Shown piece by piece: positions 1 through 7,739 of a DNA stretch of 7,739 nucleotides (the stretch's first letter is position 1; every line of letters begins with the position of its first letter). The stretch is from Acetobacteraceae bacterium (GTDB taxonomy: Bacteria; Pseudomonadota; Alphaproteobacteria; Acetobacterales; Acetobacteraceae). The notes beneath the pieces are model-generated. The model ran no database searches. It was not told the DNA's origin and saw only the letters and a list, made by a program, of their open reading frames with translations. The stretch spans positions 1 to 7,739 of the forward strand of contig CANFIE010000180.1 in the NCBI GenBank assembly GCA_947446625.1. Reading direction: 5' to 3'. The position numbers and the translations under genes were made by a program.

Positions 1-1067
1 CACGCCTGGCTTCTCCCGACAACGCCGTGCGGCTGCAGGGCATCAACGCCCTGGCCGAAGTAACCGACCAGAACGCCCGCGCCCTGCTGCTGGAAACCAA
101 GGCCCAGGTGCCCGAGCTCGCCCGCCAGATCGACGCTGCGGTCGCCAAAATCGAAGGCCGCCTCAGGGTGCGCCAGGCGGTGGAGACCTTCTTCCAGGGC
201 CTCTCGCTCGGCTCCGTGCTGCTACTTGCGGCGCTGGGGCTGGCGGTTACCTTCGGCGTCATGGGCGTCATCAACATGGCGCATGGCGAAATGGTGATGC
301 TGGGCGCCTATGCCACCTACATGGTGCAGGAAGCGCTGCGCGGCACCTTCCTGGAGCCGTTGGCGCTGCCCCTGGCCATTCCCGCCGCCTTCCTGCTGGC
401 CGCCGCCGTGGGCGCGGTGCTGGAACGCGGCCTGATCCGCTACCTCTACGGCCGCCCGCTGGAAACCCTGCTGATGACCTTCGGCGTCGGCATGATCTTG
501 CAACAGGCGGTGCGCCTGCTGTTCGGCGCGCAGAACCGTGAAGTGACCTCGCCGGCCTGGATGCAGGGCGTGATGACGCTGCCCGGTGGCCTGCAACTCA
601 CGCAGAACCGCGTCTGGATCATCGTCTTCGGCCTGCTGGTGCTGGGCCTGGTGGTGGCCGCCATTCGCTACACCCGCTTTGGGCTGGAAATGCGCGCCGT
701 AGTGCAGAACCGCCGCATCGCCGCCACCATGGGCATCCGTACCGGCCGCGTGGATGCACTTACCTTCGCCTTCGGCAGCGGCATTGCCGGCATGGCCGGC
801 GTGGCGCTGAGCCAGATCGACAACGTCTCCCCCAACCTCGGCACCGGCTACATCATTGATAGCTTCATGGTCGTGGTGTTCGGCGGTGTTGGCAGCTTGG
901 CCGGTACGCTGGTGGGCGCGCTGACCCTGGGCGTGCTGAACAAGGTGATGGAGCCCTATGCCGGCGCGGTGCTGGCCAAGGTTGTGGTGCTGGTCGGCAT
1001 CATGCTGTTCATTCAACGCCGCCCGCGCGGCATGTTCGCCCTAAAGGGCCGGGCGGCTGAAGCATGA
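1..1067 (+). CDS. urtB: Urea-type ABC transporter permease UrtB (5'-partial)
   Basis: Inner-membrane permease of the UrtABCDE urea/short-chain amide importer, which pairs with UrtC to form the channel. The frame is open to the left window edge: reading from base 3 gives a soluble stretch starting RLASPDNAVRLQGINALAEV. The GTG at base 27 is thus probably an internal valine and the true start lies upstream. Counting the codon at base 3 as residue 1, residues 1 to about 60 are soluble and helical, resembling the HEAT-like N-terminal extension of proteobacterial UrtB, which plain LivH permeases lack. Membrane helices begin near residue 63. The hallmark VINMAHGE lies at about 89-96. The cytoplasmic EAA-like loop that docks on the ATPase (GLEMRAVVQNRRIAATMGI) starts at about 227, and FGGVGSLAGTLVGA lies at about 293-306. 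The gene ends by overlapping urtC by 4 nt, so the two are translationally coupled. The family call is firm. Urea as substrate is inferred from family resemblance, and the binding protein UrtA is not in view. Confidence 0.93.
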   Translation, partial: RLASPDNAVRLQGINALAEVTDQNARALLLETKAQVPELARQIDAAVAKIEGRLRVRQAVETFFQGLSLGSVLLLAALGLAVTFGVMGVINMAHGEMVMLGAYATYMVQEALRGTFLEPLALPLAIPAAFLLAAAVGAVLERGLIRYLYGRPLETLLMTFGVGMILQQAVRLLFGAQNREVTSPAWMQGVMTLPGGLQLTQNRVWIIVFGLLVLGLVVAAIRYTRFGLEMRAVVQNRRIAATMGIRTGRVDALTFAFGSGIAGMAGVALSQIDNVSPNLGTGYIIDSFMVVVFGGVGSLAGTLVGALTLGVLNKVMEPYAGAVLAKVVVLVGIMLFIQRRPRGMFALKGRAAEA

Positions 1068-2151
1068 GCACGTCCTCCATCTCCCTCCCCGCCACGCCGC
1101 GGCTGACGCTTCGCCTGGCGCTGATCGGCGCCGTGGTGGTGCTGGCCTTGATCCCTCTGCTGAACCAATTGCCCGCCGGCTCGGCGCTGCATGTTGGGGA
1201 CTTCATCGTCTCCATCACCGGCAAATGGATCACCTACGCCATCCTGGCCTTGGCCATTGATCTTGCCTGGGGCTATTGCGGCATTCTCTCGCTCGGCCAC
1301 GGCGCCTTTTTCGCGCTGGGCGGCTATGCCATGGGCATGCACCTGATGCGGCTGATCGGCCCGCGTGGCGCCTATGGCCACCCCACCCTGCCGGACTTCA
1401 TGGTGTTTCTCGGCTACCAGGAACTGCCCTGGTACTGGCTGGGGTTTGACATCTTCCCCTACGCCTTCTTCATGGCGCTGTTCGTGCCGGGGCTGCTGGC
1501 GCTCATCGTTGGCTACCTGGCCTTCCGCAGCCGCATCACCGGCGTCTATCTCAGCATTCTGACCCAGGCGCTGACCTATGCCCTGATGCTCGCCTTCTTC
1601 CGCAACGACATGGGCTTTGGCGGCAATAACGGCTTCACCGACTTCAAGGAGCTGTTGGGCATGGCGCTGAACACGCCGCTGGCCCGCGCCGTGCTGTTCT
1701 ATGCCTCACTGGTCGCGCTGGTGGGCAGCTACTGGGTCTGCACCAAAATCTCGGTCAGCAAGCTCGGTCGTGTGCTGGTCGCCATCCGAGACGCCGAAAG
1801 CCGCGTGCGCTTCCTCGGCTACAGCACCACACAGGTAAAGCTGTTCGTCTTCGTCATCTCCGCCGTGCTCTCTGGGCTGGCGGGTGCGCTCTACGTGCCG
1901 CAGGTTGGCATCATCAATCCGGGCGAGTTCAGCCCGGGCAACAGCATCGAGGCCGTGATCTGGGTGGCGGTTGGTGGCCGCGGCACGCTGGTGGGCGCGG
2001 TGCTTGGCGCCTTCTCGGTGAATGCGCTGAAAACCTGGCTCACCACCGCGGCGCCGGATTTGTGGTTGTTCGCGCTCGGCGGATTGTTTGTCGCGGTAAC
2101 GCTGTTTCTGCCCAAGGGCCTGGTGGGGCTGTTCAGCCGGAAGGTGGAAAA

Positions 2152-2155
<4 letters not shown>
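1064..2155 (+). CDS. urtC: Urea-type ABC transporter permease UrtC
   Basis: Second permease of the urea-type importer (LivM superfamily), 363 residues, a normal length for UrtC. A first hydrophobic helix spans about residues 17-36. The characteristic AIDLAWGYCGILSLGHGAFFA motif region covers residues 64-84, followed by GGYAMGMHLM (86-95). The GFGGNNGFTDFK segment (184-195) is typical of UrtC rather than LivM. The ATPase-coupling loop (SKLGRVLVAIRDAESRVRFLGY) covers 232-253, and the C-terminal permease core with VAVGGRGTLVGAVLGAF covers 301-317. The ATG start overlaps the urtB stop in an ATGA (1064-1067). The ribosome-binding sequence before it is poor, so translation probably depends on ribosomes arriving from urtB. 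The stop in turn overlaps the urtD start. No truncation or missing motif is apparent. Confidence 0.95.
2141..2148 (+). promoter_or_regulatory. Ribosome-binding site of urtD
   Basis: AAGGTGGA lies 3 nt before the ATG at 2152 (the GGAAGG reading at 2139-2144 gives 7 nt). It lies inside the last codons of urtC. It supports 2152 rather than the in-frame start at 2062 as the real beginning of urtD. Confidence 0.6.
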
Positions 2156-2892
<737 letters not shown>

Positions 2893-2895
2893 TTC

Positions 2896-3588
2896 ATGTT
2901 GCGCGTTGAAAACATCGACCTCTCCTACGGCGAAAGCATATGCCTGCGCGGCGTTTCGCTGGAAGCCGACCCCGGCTCCATCACCTGCGTGCTGGGCCGC
3001 AATGGCGTGGGCAAGTCCAGCCTGATGCGCAGCATCGTTGGCCTGGAACGCATTCGCGGCGGCAAGATCATCTGGGAAGGCAAGGACGTTTCCGCCCTCC
3101 CCGCCTCCGAGCGCGCCCGTGCCGGCATTGGCTATGTGCCGCAGGGCCGCGAGATCTTTCCCTTCCTCACCGTACAGGAAAACCTGGAAACTGCGCTGGC
3201 CGCCGCACCACGCGGCAGCAAGGTGCCCGACGAGATTTTTGAGCTTTTCCCCATCCTGAAGCAGTTCCTCGGCCGGCGTGGTGGTGATCTCTCCGGCGGC
3301 CAGCAGCAGCAGCTCGCCATCGGCCGGGCGCTCACGGCACGCCCGCGCTTGCTGATTCTCGATGAACCCACCGAGGGCATTCAGCCCAACATCATCAAGG
3401 ATATCGCCAACGTCATCCGCCTGCTGGCGAAGGAACGCGGCATGGCGGTGGTGCTGGTGGAGCAGTACTTCGAGTTTGCCCGCGACCTGGCCGACCGCAT
3501 TGCCGTGATGGTGCGCGGCGAAGTTGCGCTGGGCGGCCCGGTGGGAGACCTCGACAACGACGCGGTGCGCAAGCTGCTGACCGTTTAG
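2896..3588 (+). CDS. urtE: Urea-type ABC transporter ATP-binding protein UrtE
   Basis: Second ATPase subunit (230 residues, usual length) of the urea-type importer, related to LivF. Visible motifs are Walker A GRNGVGKSS at 34-42, GYVPQGREIFP (79-89) with Q-loop Gln83, and ABC signature LSGGQQQQLAIGRAL at 132-146. Walker B LLILDEP is at 152-158 with Glu157, followed by TEGIQPNIIKDI (159-170). The switch position reads VEQ (188-190), with Gln in place of His. This is normal for LivF/UrtE proteins and not a defect. The gene starts 3 nt after urtD and ends in TAG. That stop overlaps the stop of the convergent hyuA gene by 4 nt, so this is the last gene of the + strand operon. No urease structural or accessory gene follows, unlike in many urt loci. 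Confidence 0.96.
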   Translation: MLRVENIDLSYGESICLRGVSLEADPGSITCVLGRNGVGKSSLMRSIVGLERIRGGKIIWEGKDVSALPASERARAGIGYVPQGREIFPFLTVQENLETALAAAPRGSKVPDEIFELFPILKQFLGRRGGDLSGGQQQQLAIGRALTARPRLLILDEPTEGIQPNIIKDIANVIRLLAKERGMAVVLVEQYFEFARDLADRIAVMVRGEVALGGPVGDLDNDAVRKLLTV

Positions 3589-5597
3589 CAACTCAGCAGC
3601 AGCGCGCCGCTCGGCAATACCTCAGCGTTCCAGCCGGGCGCCACCAACGTGGTGGCGTCCAACTGCACCAAAATCGCCGGTCCGTTCAGCCGCGTGCCGG
3701 CGCCCAGCAACGCCCGCTGATAAATCGGCGCCTCGGCCTCGCCTTCCGGCAAGCGAATGCGCTGATGCCCCAGCAGCGCGGCGGCGGCATTGCCTTGCCC
3801 TGGCAGCGGCATGGCCGGTGCCGGCAGGCGCCCCACCGCTTCCAGCCGCAGCGTCACCACTTCCATGGCCACCCCCGGCAGCGCAAAGCCGTACAGCGCC
3901 TGGTGCGCGGCAGCGAAATCCTCGGCCAGCGCGGCACTCAACGGTACCGCCAATTCATGCCCCTGCTCGGCATAGCGCATCAGCGCCACGCGCCGCATCG
4001 CCTGGTCGGCAACCGGCACCGCCTCGGCTGCAAACCATGCCGCCGCCTCGCTCTCCAGCGCCAGGAAAGCTGCGTCCAGCCGCGCCGGGTCAGCCTCGGC
4101 CAGCGGCAGCGCCACGGTGCGGCTGAACTCGGCCTTCAAATCCGCCGCCAGCAAGCCCTGCGCGCACAATACCCCCGGCGAGGGCGGCACCAGCACCCGC
4201 CGCATGCCCAGCAGCGCCGCAATGGCGCAGCCATGCAGCGGCCCCGCACCACCAAAGGGCACCAGCGCGAAACCACGCGGGTCATGCCCGCGCTCCACGC
4301 TCACCACCCGAATGGCGCCGACCATATTGTTGTCGGCAATCGCCAGAATGCCGCGCGCCGCTGCCTCCACTGAAAGCCCCAGCGGTTCCGCCACGCGCCG
4401 CACCGCGGCTTCGGCCAGAGCCGGGTCCAGCGCCATGCGGCCGCCCAGCAGGCTCGGTGGCAAATGCCCCAGCACCAAATGGGCATCCGTCACCGTCGGC
4501 TCCACGCCGCCGCGCGCATAACAGGCCGGGCCTGGTTCGGCGCCGGCGCTCTGCGGCCCCACGGTCAGCGCGCCGCCCTGCACCCGCGCAATCGAGCCAC
4601 CACCGGCGCCGATCGTCACCATATCCACCATGGGCAGCGGCAGCGGCCAGGGGCCAACGCGGCCGGTTTGCGTCAGCCCGATATGCCCGCCAGCAATGCA
4701 GCAGATATCCGCGCTGGTGCCGCCAATATCCACGGTGATGATATCGGCAACACCTGCCGCACGCGCCATGGCGACAGCGCCCACCACGCCCGCCGCCGGG
4801 CCGGAAAGCGCGGTTTGCGCCGGCGCCTGCCGAATGGCCGCGGCGCCGGCAACACCGCCATTGGATTTCATCAGCAGCAACGGCGCGGCCACACCGGCTT
4901 CCGCCAACCGTGTTTCCAGGCGCTGCACATAGGTTGTCACCGCCGGCATCACCGCCGCATTCAGCACGGTGGCCATGCTGCGCTCATATTCGCGCACCAC
5001 CGGCAGCACATCGCAGGAAGCGGTTGCCGCCAGCCCCGGCGCAACCTCGCGCACCAGCGCCAGCGCACGGCGTTCATGCGCCGGGTTGGTGAAGCTGTGC
5101 AGGAAGCAGATGGCAATGGCCTTCGCCCCAGCCACCACAGCGCGCAAGGCGGCGGCGCGCACGGCGGCCTCATCCAGCGGCGCCAGCTCGCTGCCATCGG
5201 CGGTAATACGCCCGGCCACTTCATGCACCCAGCCCGGCGGCACCGGCCGCTTCGGCTTCACCCAGGCCCACAGATTATCGCGGCGCGGCAGGTCGGCGCG
5301 GCCAATCTCCAGCAAATGCCGGAAGCCCTGCGTGGTCAGCAGCGCGGTTGGCGCGGTCTTGCCTTCCAGAATAAGGTTGGTGGCAACCGTGGTGCCATGC
5401 AGCACGCGGCCCACCTGCGCCGCCTCGCGCCCCGCCTGCTGCAAGGCCAGCGTCACGCCGGTGATGAACGCCTCGGAAGGATCACGCGGCGTGCTCGGCG
5501 TCTTTGCCGTCCAGGCCTCGCCCGTTTGCGCATCCTGCAAGGTGATATCGGTGAAGGTGCCGCCGATATCCACCGCCACCAGCAAATCACGCGACAT
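3585..5597 (-). CDS. hyuA: Hydantoinase/oxoprolinase family subunit A
   Basis: ATP-binding subunit (670 residues, usual for the family) of an ATP-dependent cyclic-amide hydrolase. Relatives are N-methylhydantoinase and 5-oxoprolinase, which open a five-membered lactam or imide ring at the expense of ATP. It has an actin-like (ASKHA) fold with two phosphate-binding loops: DIGGTFTD at 10-17 in the Hydant_A_N domain and DIGGTSAD at 290-297 in the hydantoinase_A core. Other family marks are HGTTVATN (67-74), REYERSMATVLNA (202-214), SNGG (245-248), SGPAAGVVGA (265-274), GAGGGSIA (330-337), GAEPGPACY (352-360) and FGGAGPLH (448-455). The ATG at 5597 is chosen: it follows GGGGA at 10 nt and overlaps the end of hyuB by 11 nt. 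An ATG at 5606 would add three residues. The frame runs open to 5822, but that part translates to non-family sequence within hyuB. The exact substrate cannot be read from sequence. Confidence 0.93.
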   Translation of the reverse strand: MSRDLLVAVDIGGTFTDITLQDAQTGEAWTAKTPSTPRDPSEAFITGVTLALQQAGREAAQVGRVLHGTTVATNLILEGKTAPTALLTTQGFRHLLEIGRADLPRRDNLWAWVKPKRPVPPGWVHEVAGRITADGSELAPLDEAAVRAAALRAVVAGAKAIAICFLHSFTNPAHERRALALVREVAPGLAATASCDVLPVVREYERSMATVLNAAVMPAVTTYVQRLETRLAEAGVAAPLLLMKSNGGVAGAAAIRQAPAQTALSGPAAGVVGAVAMARAAGVADIITVDIGGTSADICCIAGGHIGLTQTGRVGPWPLPLPMVDMVTIGAGGGSIARVQGGALTVGPQSAGAEPGPACYARGGVEPTVTDAHLVLGHLPPSLLGGRMALDPALAEAAVRRVAEPLGLSVEAAARGILAIADNNMVGAIRVVSVERGHDPRGFALVPFGGAGPLHGCAIAALLGMRRVLVPPSPGVLCAQGLLAADLKAEFSRTVALPLAEADPARLDAAFLALESEAAAWFAAEAVPVADQAMRRVALMRYAEQGHELAVPLSAALAEDFAAAHQALYGFALPGVAMEVVTLRLEAVGRLPAPAMPLPGQGNAAAALLGHQRIRLPEGEAEAPIYQRALLGAGTRLNGPAILVQLDATTLVAPGWNAEVLPSGALLLSC
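3636..3660 (+). terminator. Candidate transcript-end hairpin downstream of urtE, inside hyuA
   Basis: GGGCGCCACCA (3636-3646) and TGGTGGCGTCC (3650-3660) pair as an 11-bp stem with an ACG loop: eight perfect pairs, one G-U pair and two more G-C pairs. It lies 48 nt past the urtE stop. The G-U pair exists only in the + strand transcript; the - strand RNA would have a C-A mismatch there. That fits a role at the end of the urt message. No run of T follows, so it is not a standard intrinsic terminator. It might be a 3'-stabilising stem or a pause site, or a by-product of the hyuA codons for ATTLVAP, a conserved stretch in that family. Confidence 0.3.
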
Positions 5598-7344
5598 GGT
5601 CGGCATATCCCCGGCGATGAAACAGCCCAACCCGTGGCCGCGTGGCGCGCTGCGCCTCCGTGGTCGCCACATCCAGCGCGCCTGCCGCCAGCACCACGCC
5701 ATAATCGCGCGCGGCGGCCTCGGCGCTGATGAAGCCACCCTGCACATCAGCCAGCACAAGTGCTGCATCGCGGTCATAGGGGTGGCCCCAGCCGCCGCCA
5801 CCGCCGGTTTCCAGCCGCACAATGTCTCCGCGCTTCAGCACCGTGCCATCCGACAGCGCCGGCAACACCTGCTCGCCTGCCGTGCCCGGATTCACCACGC
5901 AACGGCCCGAGCCGCCATTCATGCCGCCAGCCACGCCCCAGGGTGGATTCACCACGCTGTCGATGCGCACTGCCAGTCGCGCTTCCTCGGCCAGCACTTC
6001 GTATTCGCGCACTACGCCGCAGCCACCGCGAAACTGCCCGGCGCCGCCGCTGTTCAAATGCATGCCATAGGCACGGATGCGCACGGGGTAGCCGAGCTCC
6101 AAAAACTCCGCCGGGTAGTTCTCCTGCGCCACGAAATACACCGCATCCGTGCCGTCGGCGAAGGGCCTGGCGCCGTAGCCAACGCCTACGCCATCGGTCA
6201 TCAGAAAGCGCTTGCCCGCATGCTCACCACGCAGCGCGAGAATGACATAGGCACTGTGCGCGGCCGGCGCATTGCCACCACGCGCCACCGCCACCAACCC
6301 ATGCAGCGCCGCCAGCAGGCGCATCATGGTGATGCCGCGCAGGCCCAGCGGCGCCGGCGCGCGCGGCCACAACAAGCTGCCTTCACGCAGCAGCACTTCA
6401 TCAATCGCGCGCGGACCGCCGGCATTCAGCACCTGGCCGGCTTCGTCCTGCAAAAAATACAAGCCCAGCGCCATGCCCGGCACATCCGGGTGCATCAGCA
6501 GGTTCACCGGCCCAGGCGCCTGGTCGTCGGTGGCCGTGGCATCCAGAATGAAGCGGTCATCCGCCGTGCGGGTCAGCTTCAGCCGCAGCACGAAGGGCCC
6601 ATTGCCGTGCCCATCGCTGTCGATCGCGTCATTGAAGCTGGTGGTGCCAACCGGAAACGCGGCGCGCATCTTGGCGCGCACCACCGCTTCGGTCCGCGCC
6701 AGCAGTTGCGCGAAGGCATCGCCCAGCACCGCTGGGCCAAACCGCGCCGCCATCTCCTCCACGCGTCGCTCACCCAGACGCACCGCCGCCATTAGCGCCC
6801 GCGTGTCACCCTGCGATTGGCCGGGGAAGCGGCTGTTGCGCCAGAAGGCGCGCAGCAAATCCTCATTCGTCTCACCACCGCGCTGCAAGCGCACGGGGGG
6901 AATGATGATGCCTTCCTGGAAATGATCACTCGCATGCGGGCTCAACGAACCGGGATGCAGCCCGCCGATATCGGAGAAATGCGCCCAGCCCATGACAAAG
7001 CCAACGCGCACGTCACCCAAAAACACCGGCGCCAAAAACACCTGGTCGTTGGAATGCGAAACCGCACCGCGGGACCCGTAGCAGTCATTGTACCAATACA
7101 AATCGCCGGGCCGCATCGTCTCCAGCGGAAACTGCTTGGCAACAGGGCCGACGATGTCACCAAAAATCGGCAGGTCGCTGCCCACCGCCATGGCGCCCTC
7201 GGCGTCGAACAGCGCGGTGTAGAAATCCTTCTTCTCGCGGATGAAGGCCGACATGGCGGTGCGTTCCAGCAGCGCCTCCATCTCGGCCTGCGCTGCCCGC
7301 GCCGCACCGCGAATGATCTCCAGCGTTACCGCATCGCAATTCAT
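5587..7344 (-). CDS. hyuB: Hydantoinase/oxoprolinase family subunit B
   Basis: Partner subunit (585 residues) of HyuA in an ATP-dependent hydantoinase/oxoprolinase; in eukaryotic 5-oxoprolinase the two are fused. The Hydantoinase_B domain fills the chain. It starts with DAVTLEIIRGA (4-14), then LLERTAMSAFIREKKDF (25-41), YWYNDCYGSRGAVSHSNDQ (83-101) and WAHFSDIGGLHPGS (120-133). FQEGIIIPPVRL follows at 142-153, then RALMAAVRLGERR (182-194) and SDGHGNGP (243-250). The C-terminal part has GQFRGGCGVVREYEVL (436-451) and WGVAGGMNGGSG (469-480). His97, Asp100, His122 and Asp125 sit where the family has conserved metal-type ligands; that role is inferred. The ATG at 7344 is chosen: it makes a 4-nt overlap with the preceding transporter gene and directly precedes the conserved start. 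A TTG at 7359 would add five residues. Gene order B then A is less common than A then B. Confidence 0.92.
   Translation of the reverse strand: MNCDAVTLEIIRGAARAAQAEMEALLERTAMSAFIREKKDFYTALFDAEGAMAVGSDLPIFGDIVGPVAKQFPLETMRPGDLYWYNDCYGSRGAVSHSNDQVFLAPVFLGDVRVGFVMGWAHFSDIGGLHPGSLSPHASDHFQEGIIIPPVRLQRGGETNEDLLRAFWRNSRFPGQSQGDTRALMAAVRLGERRVEEMAARFGPAVLGDAFAQLLARTEAVVRAKMRAAFPVGTTSFNDAIDSDGHGNGPFVLRLKLTRTADDRFILDATATDDQAPGPVNLLMHPDVPGMALGLYFLQDEAGQVLNAGGPRAIDEVLLREGSLLWPRAPAPLGLRGITMMRLLAALHGLVAVARGGNAPAAHSAYVILALRGEHAGKRFLMTDGVGVGYGARPFADGTDAVYFVAQENYPAEFLELGYPVRIRAYGMHLNSGGAGQFRGGCGVVREYEVLAEEARLAVRIDSVVNPPWGVAGGMNGGSGRCVVNPGTAGEQVLPALSDGTVLKRGDIVRLETGGGGGWGHPYDRDAALVLADVQGGFISAEAAARDYGVVLAAGALDVATTEAQRATRPRVGLFHRRGYADHVA
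5608..5612 (-). promoter_or_regulatory. Probable ribosome-binding site of hyuA
   Basis: On the - strand GGGGA precedes the ATG at 5597 by 10 nt and the alternative ATG at 5606 by only 1 nt. The spacing favours 5597 as the start. The site lies within the last codons of hyuB. Confidence 0.4.
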
Positions 7345-7739
7345 GCCGCATTCGCCCAATGATGGCAGCTGACCACGTGATACTCGTCCACCGCCTGCAT
7401 CACCGGCGGCTGCTCCAGGCAGGCCATGTCGGCATAGGGGCAGCGCGGATGAAAGCGGCAGCCGCTTGGAATGGCGCGCAGGCTGGGCGGGTCACCGCGC
7501 AACGGCGGCGGGCTGGCATCGCCATCCAGCCGCGGCGCCGCCGCCAGCAGCGCACGCGTGTAGGGATGGCGCGGCGCCGAGAACAACTCCGCCGCCGTGG
7601 CCTGCTCCACCACCTGGCCCAGATACATCACCGCCACCTGGTCACACACCCGGCGCACCACCGAAAGGTCGTGGCTGATGAACACATAGGTCAGCCCAAA
7701 CCGGTCGCGCAGGTCGCGCAGCAGGCGCAGCACGGCGGC
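7341..7739 (-). CDS. Oligopeptide/dipeptide ABC transporter ATP-binding protein, C-terminal part (DppF/OppF-like)
   Basis: Only the last 132 residues are visible and the frame runs off the right edge, so Walker A, signature and Walker B lie outside. The visible part begins AAVLRLLRDLRDRFGLTYVF and continues with the switch-histidine motif ISHDLSVVR, then CDQVAVMYLGQVVE. The C-terminal oligo_HPY region follows, with HPYTRALLAAAP and the cysteine motif GCRFHPRCPYADMACLEQPP. The four cysteines are spaced CX5C-X6-C-X17-C, ending in VVSCHHW. This tail is specific to ATPases of peptide/nickel-type importers and absent from UrtD/UrtE, so this is a second, unrelated transporter. It is the last gene of its transporter set and its stop overlaps the hyuB start by 4 nt, implying co-expression. 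DppF and OppF cannot be separated from this fragment. A GTG at 7733 is an internal codon, not a start. Confidence 0.9.
   Translation of the reverse strand, partial: AAVLRLLRDLRDRFGLTYVFISHDLSVVRRVCDQVAVMYLGQVVEQATAAELFSAPRHPYTRALLAAAPRLDGDASPPPLRGDPPSLRAIPSGCRFHPRCPYADMACLEQPPVMQAVDEYHVVSCHHWANAA

Noticed and set aside
222..1016. 264-codon open frame on the - strand inside urtB
   Set aside because: It is antisense to conserved UrtB membrane helices and its translation is dominated by His, Gln and Gly.
1918..1938. Inverted repeat CCGGGC/GCCCGG with a 7-nt loop in urtC
   Set aside because: It is a short stem in mid-gene that arises from the repeated PG codons in NPGEFSPGN, and nothing in its position suggests a function.
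2062..2151. 30-codon N-terminal extension of urtD
   Set aside because: It lies inside urtC and is not family-like, while the ATG at 2152 has a ribosome-binding sequence and an ATGA overlap.
4464..5729. 421-codon open frame on the + strand inside hyuA
   Set aside because: The His- and Arg-rich product has no domain-like pattern, and the opposite strand carries every hallmark of HyuA.
5598..5822. 75-codon N-terminal extension of hyuA
   Set aside because: The extension lies fully within hyuB, translates to Arg- and Trp-rich non-family sequence, and the conserved HyuA N-terminus begins just after the ATG at 5597.
4969..6795. 608-codon open frame on the + strand across hyuA and hyuB
   Set aside because: It is antisense to two well-conserved genes and its translation is rich in Arg, Ala, His and Gln with no recognisable domain. 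Such frames arise from strong GC bias at third codon positions.
7345..7359. Upstream TTG start for hyuB
   Set aside because: It would add only five residues (MGECG). The ATG at 7344 directly precedes the conserved N-terminus and gives the usual 4-nt coupled overlap.

Overview
This is a GC-rich, very tightly packed stretch of a proteobacterial chromosome. The high GC at third codon positions and the gene types (a UrtB with a soluble N-terminal extension, and a dipeptide-transporter/HyuB/HyuA cluster) suggest an alphaproteobacterium, perhaps Acetobacteraceae (Roseomonas-like). The lineage is a guess from protein flavour, not a measurement.

Two operons run towards each other. On the + strand (1-3588) are four genes of a urea-type ABC importer of the branched-chain amino acid transporter superfamily: urtB (5' end cut off by the window edge), urtC, urtD and urtE, i.e. 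two permeases and two ATPases. On the - strand, read from the right edge leftwards (7739-3585), are the C-terminal end of an oligopeptide/dipeptide-type ABC ATPase (DppF/OppF-like), then hyuB and hyuA, the two subunits of an ATP-dependent hydantoinase/5-oxoprolinase-type enzyme. Nearly every junction overlaps: 4 nt (urtB/urtC), 4 nt (urtC/urtD), a 3-nt gap (urtD/urtE), a 4-nt tail-to-tail overlap (urtE/hyuA), 11 nt (hyuB/hyuA) and 4 nt (dppF/hyuB). Only 3 bases of the window are therefore non-coding. No RNA gene, mobile element, CRISPR array or promoter is visible, and both operon promoters must lie outside the window.

The likely theme is scavenging of organic nitrogen. One importer takes up urea or a small amide. 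A second, peptide-type importer is translationally coupled to a cyclic-amide hydrolase, suggesting uptake and ring-opening of a hydantoin, oxoproline or related compound. No urease genes follow urtE here. The individual genes belong to known families. The points most worth a second look are the nested convergent stop codons, a strong hairpin just beyond urtE inside hyuA, the coupling of transporter ATPase to hydantoinase, and the specialised HyuB motif region. I found no evidence of a wholly undescribed system.
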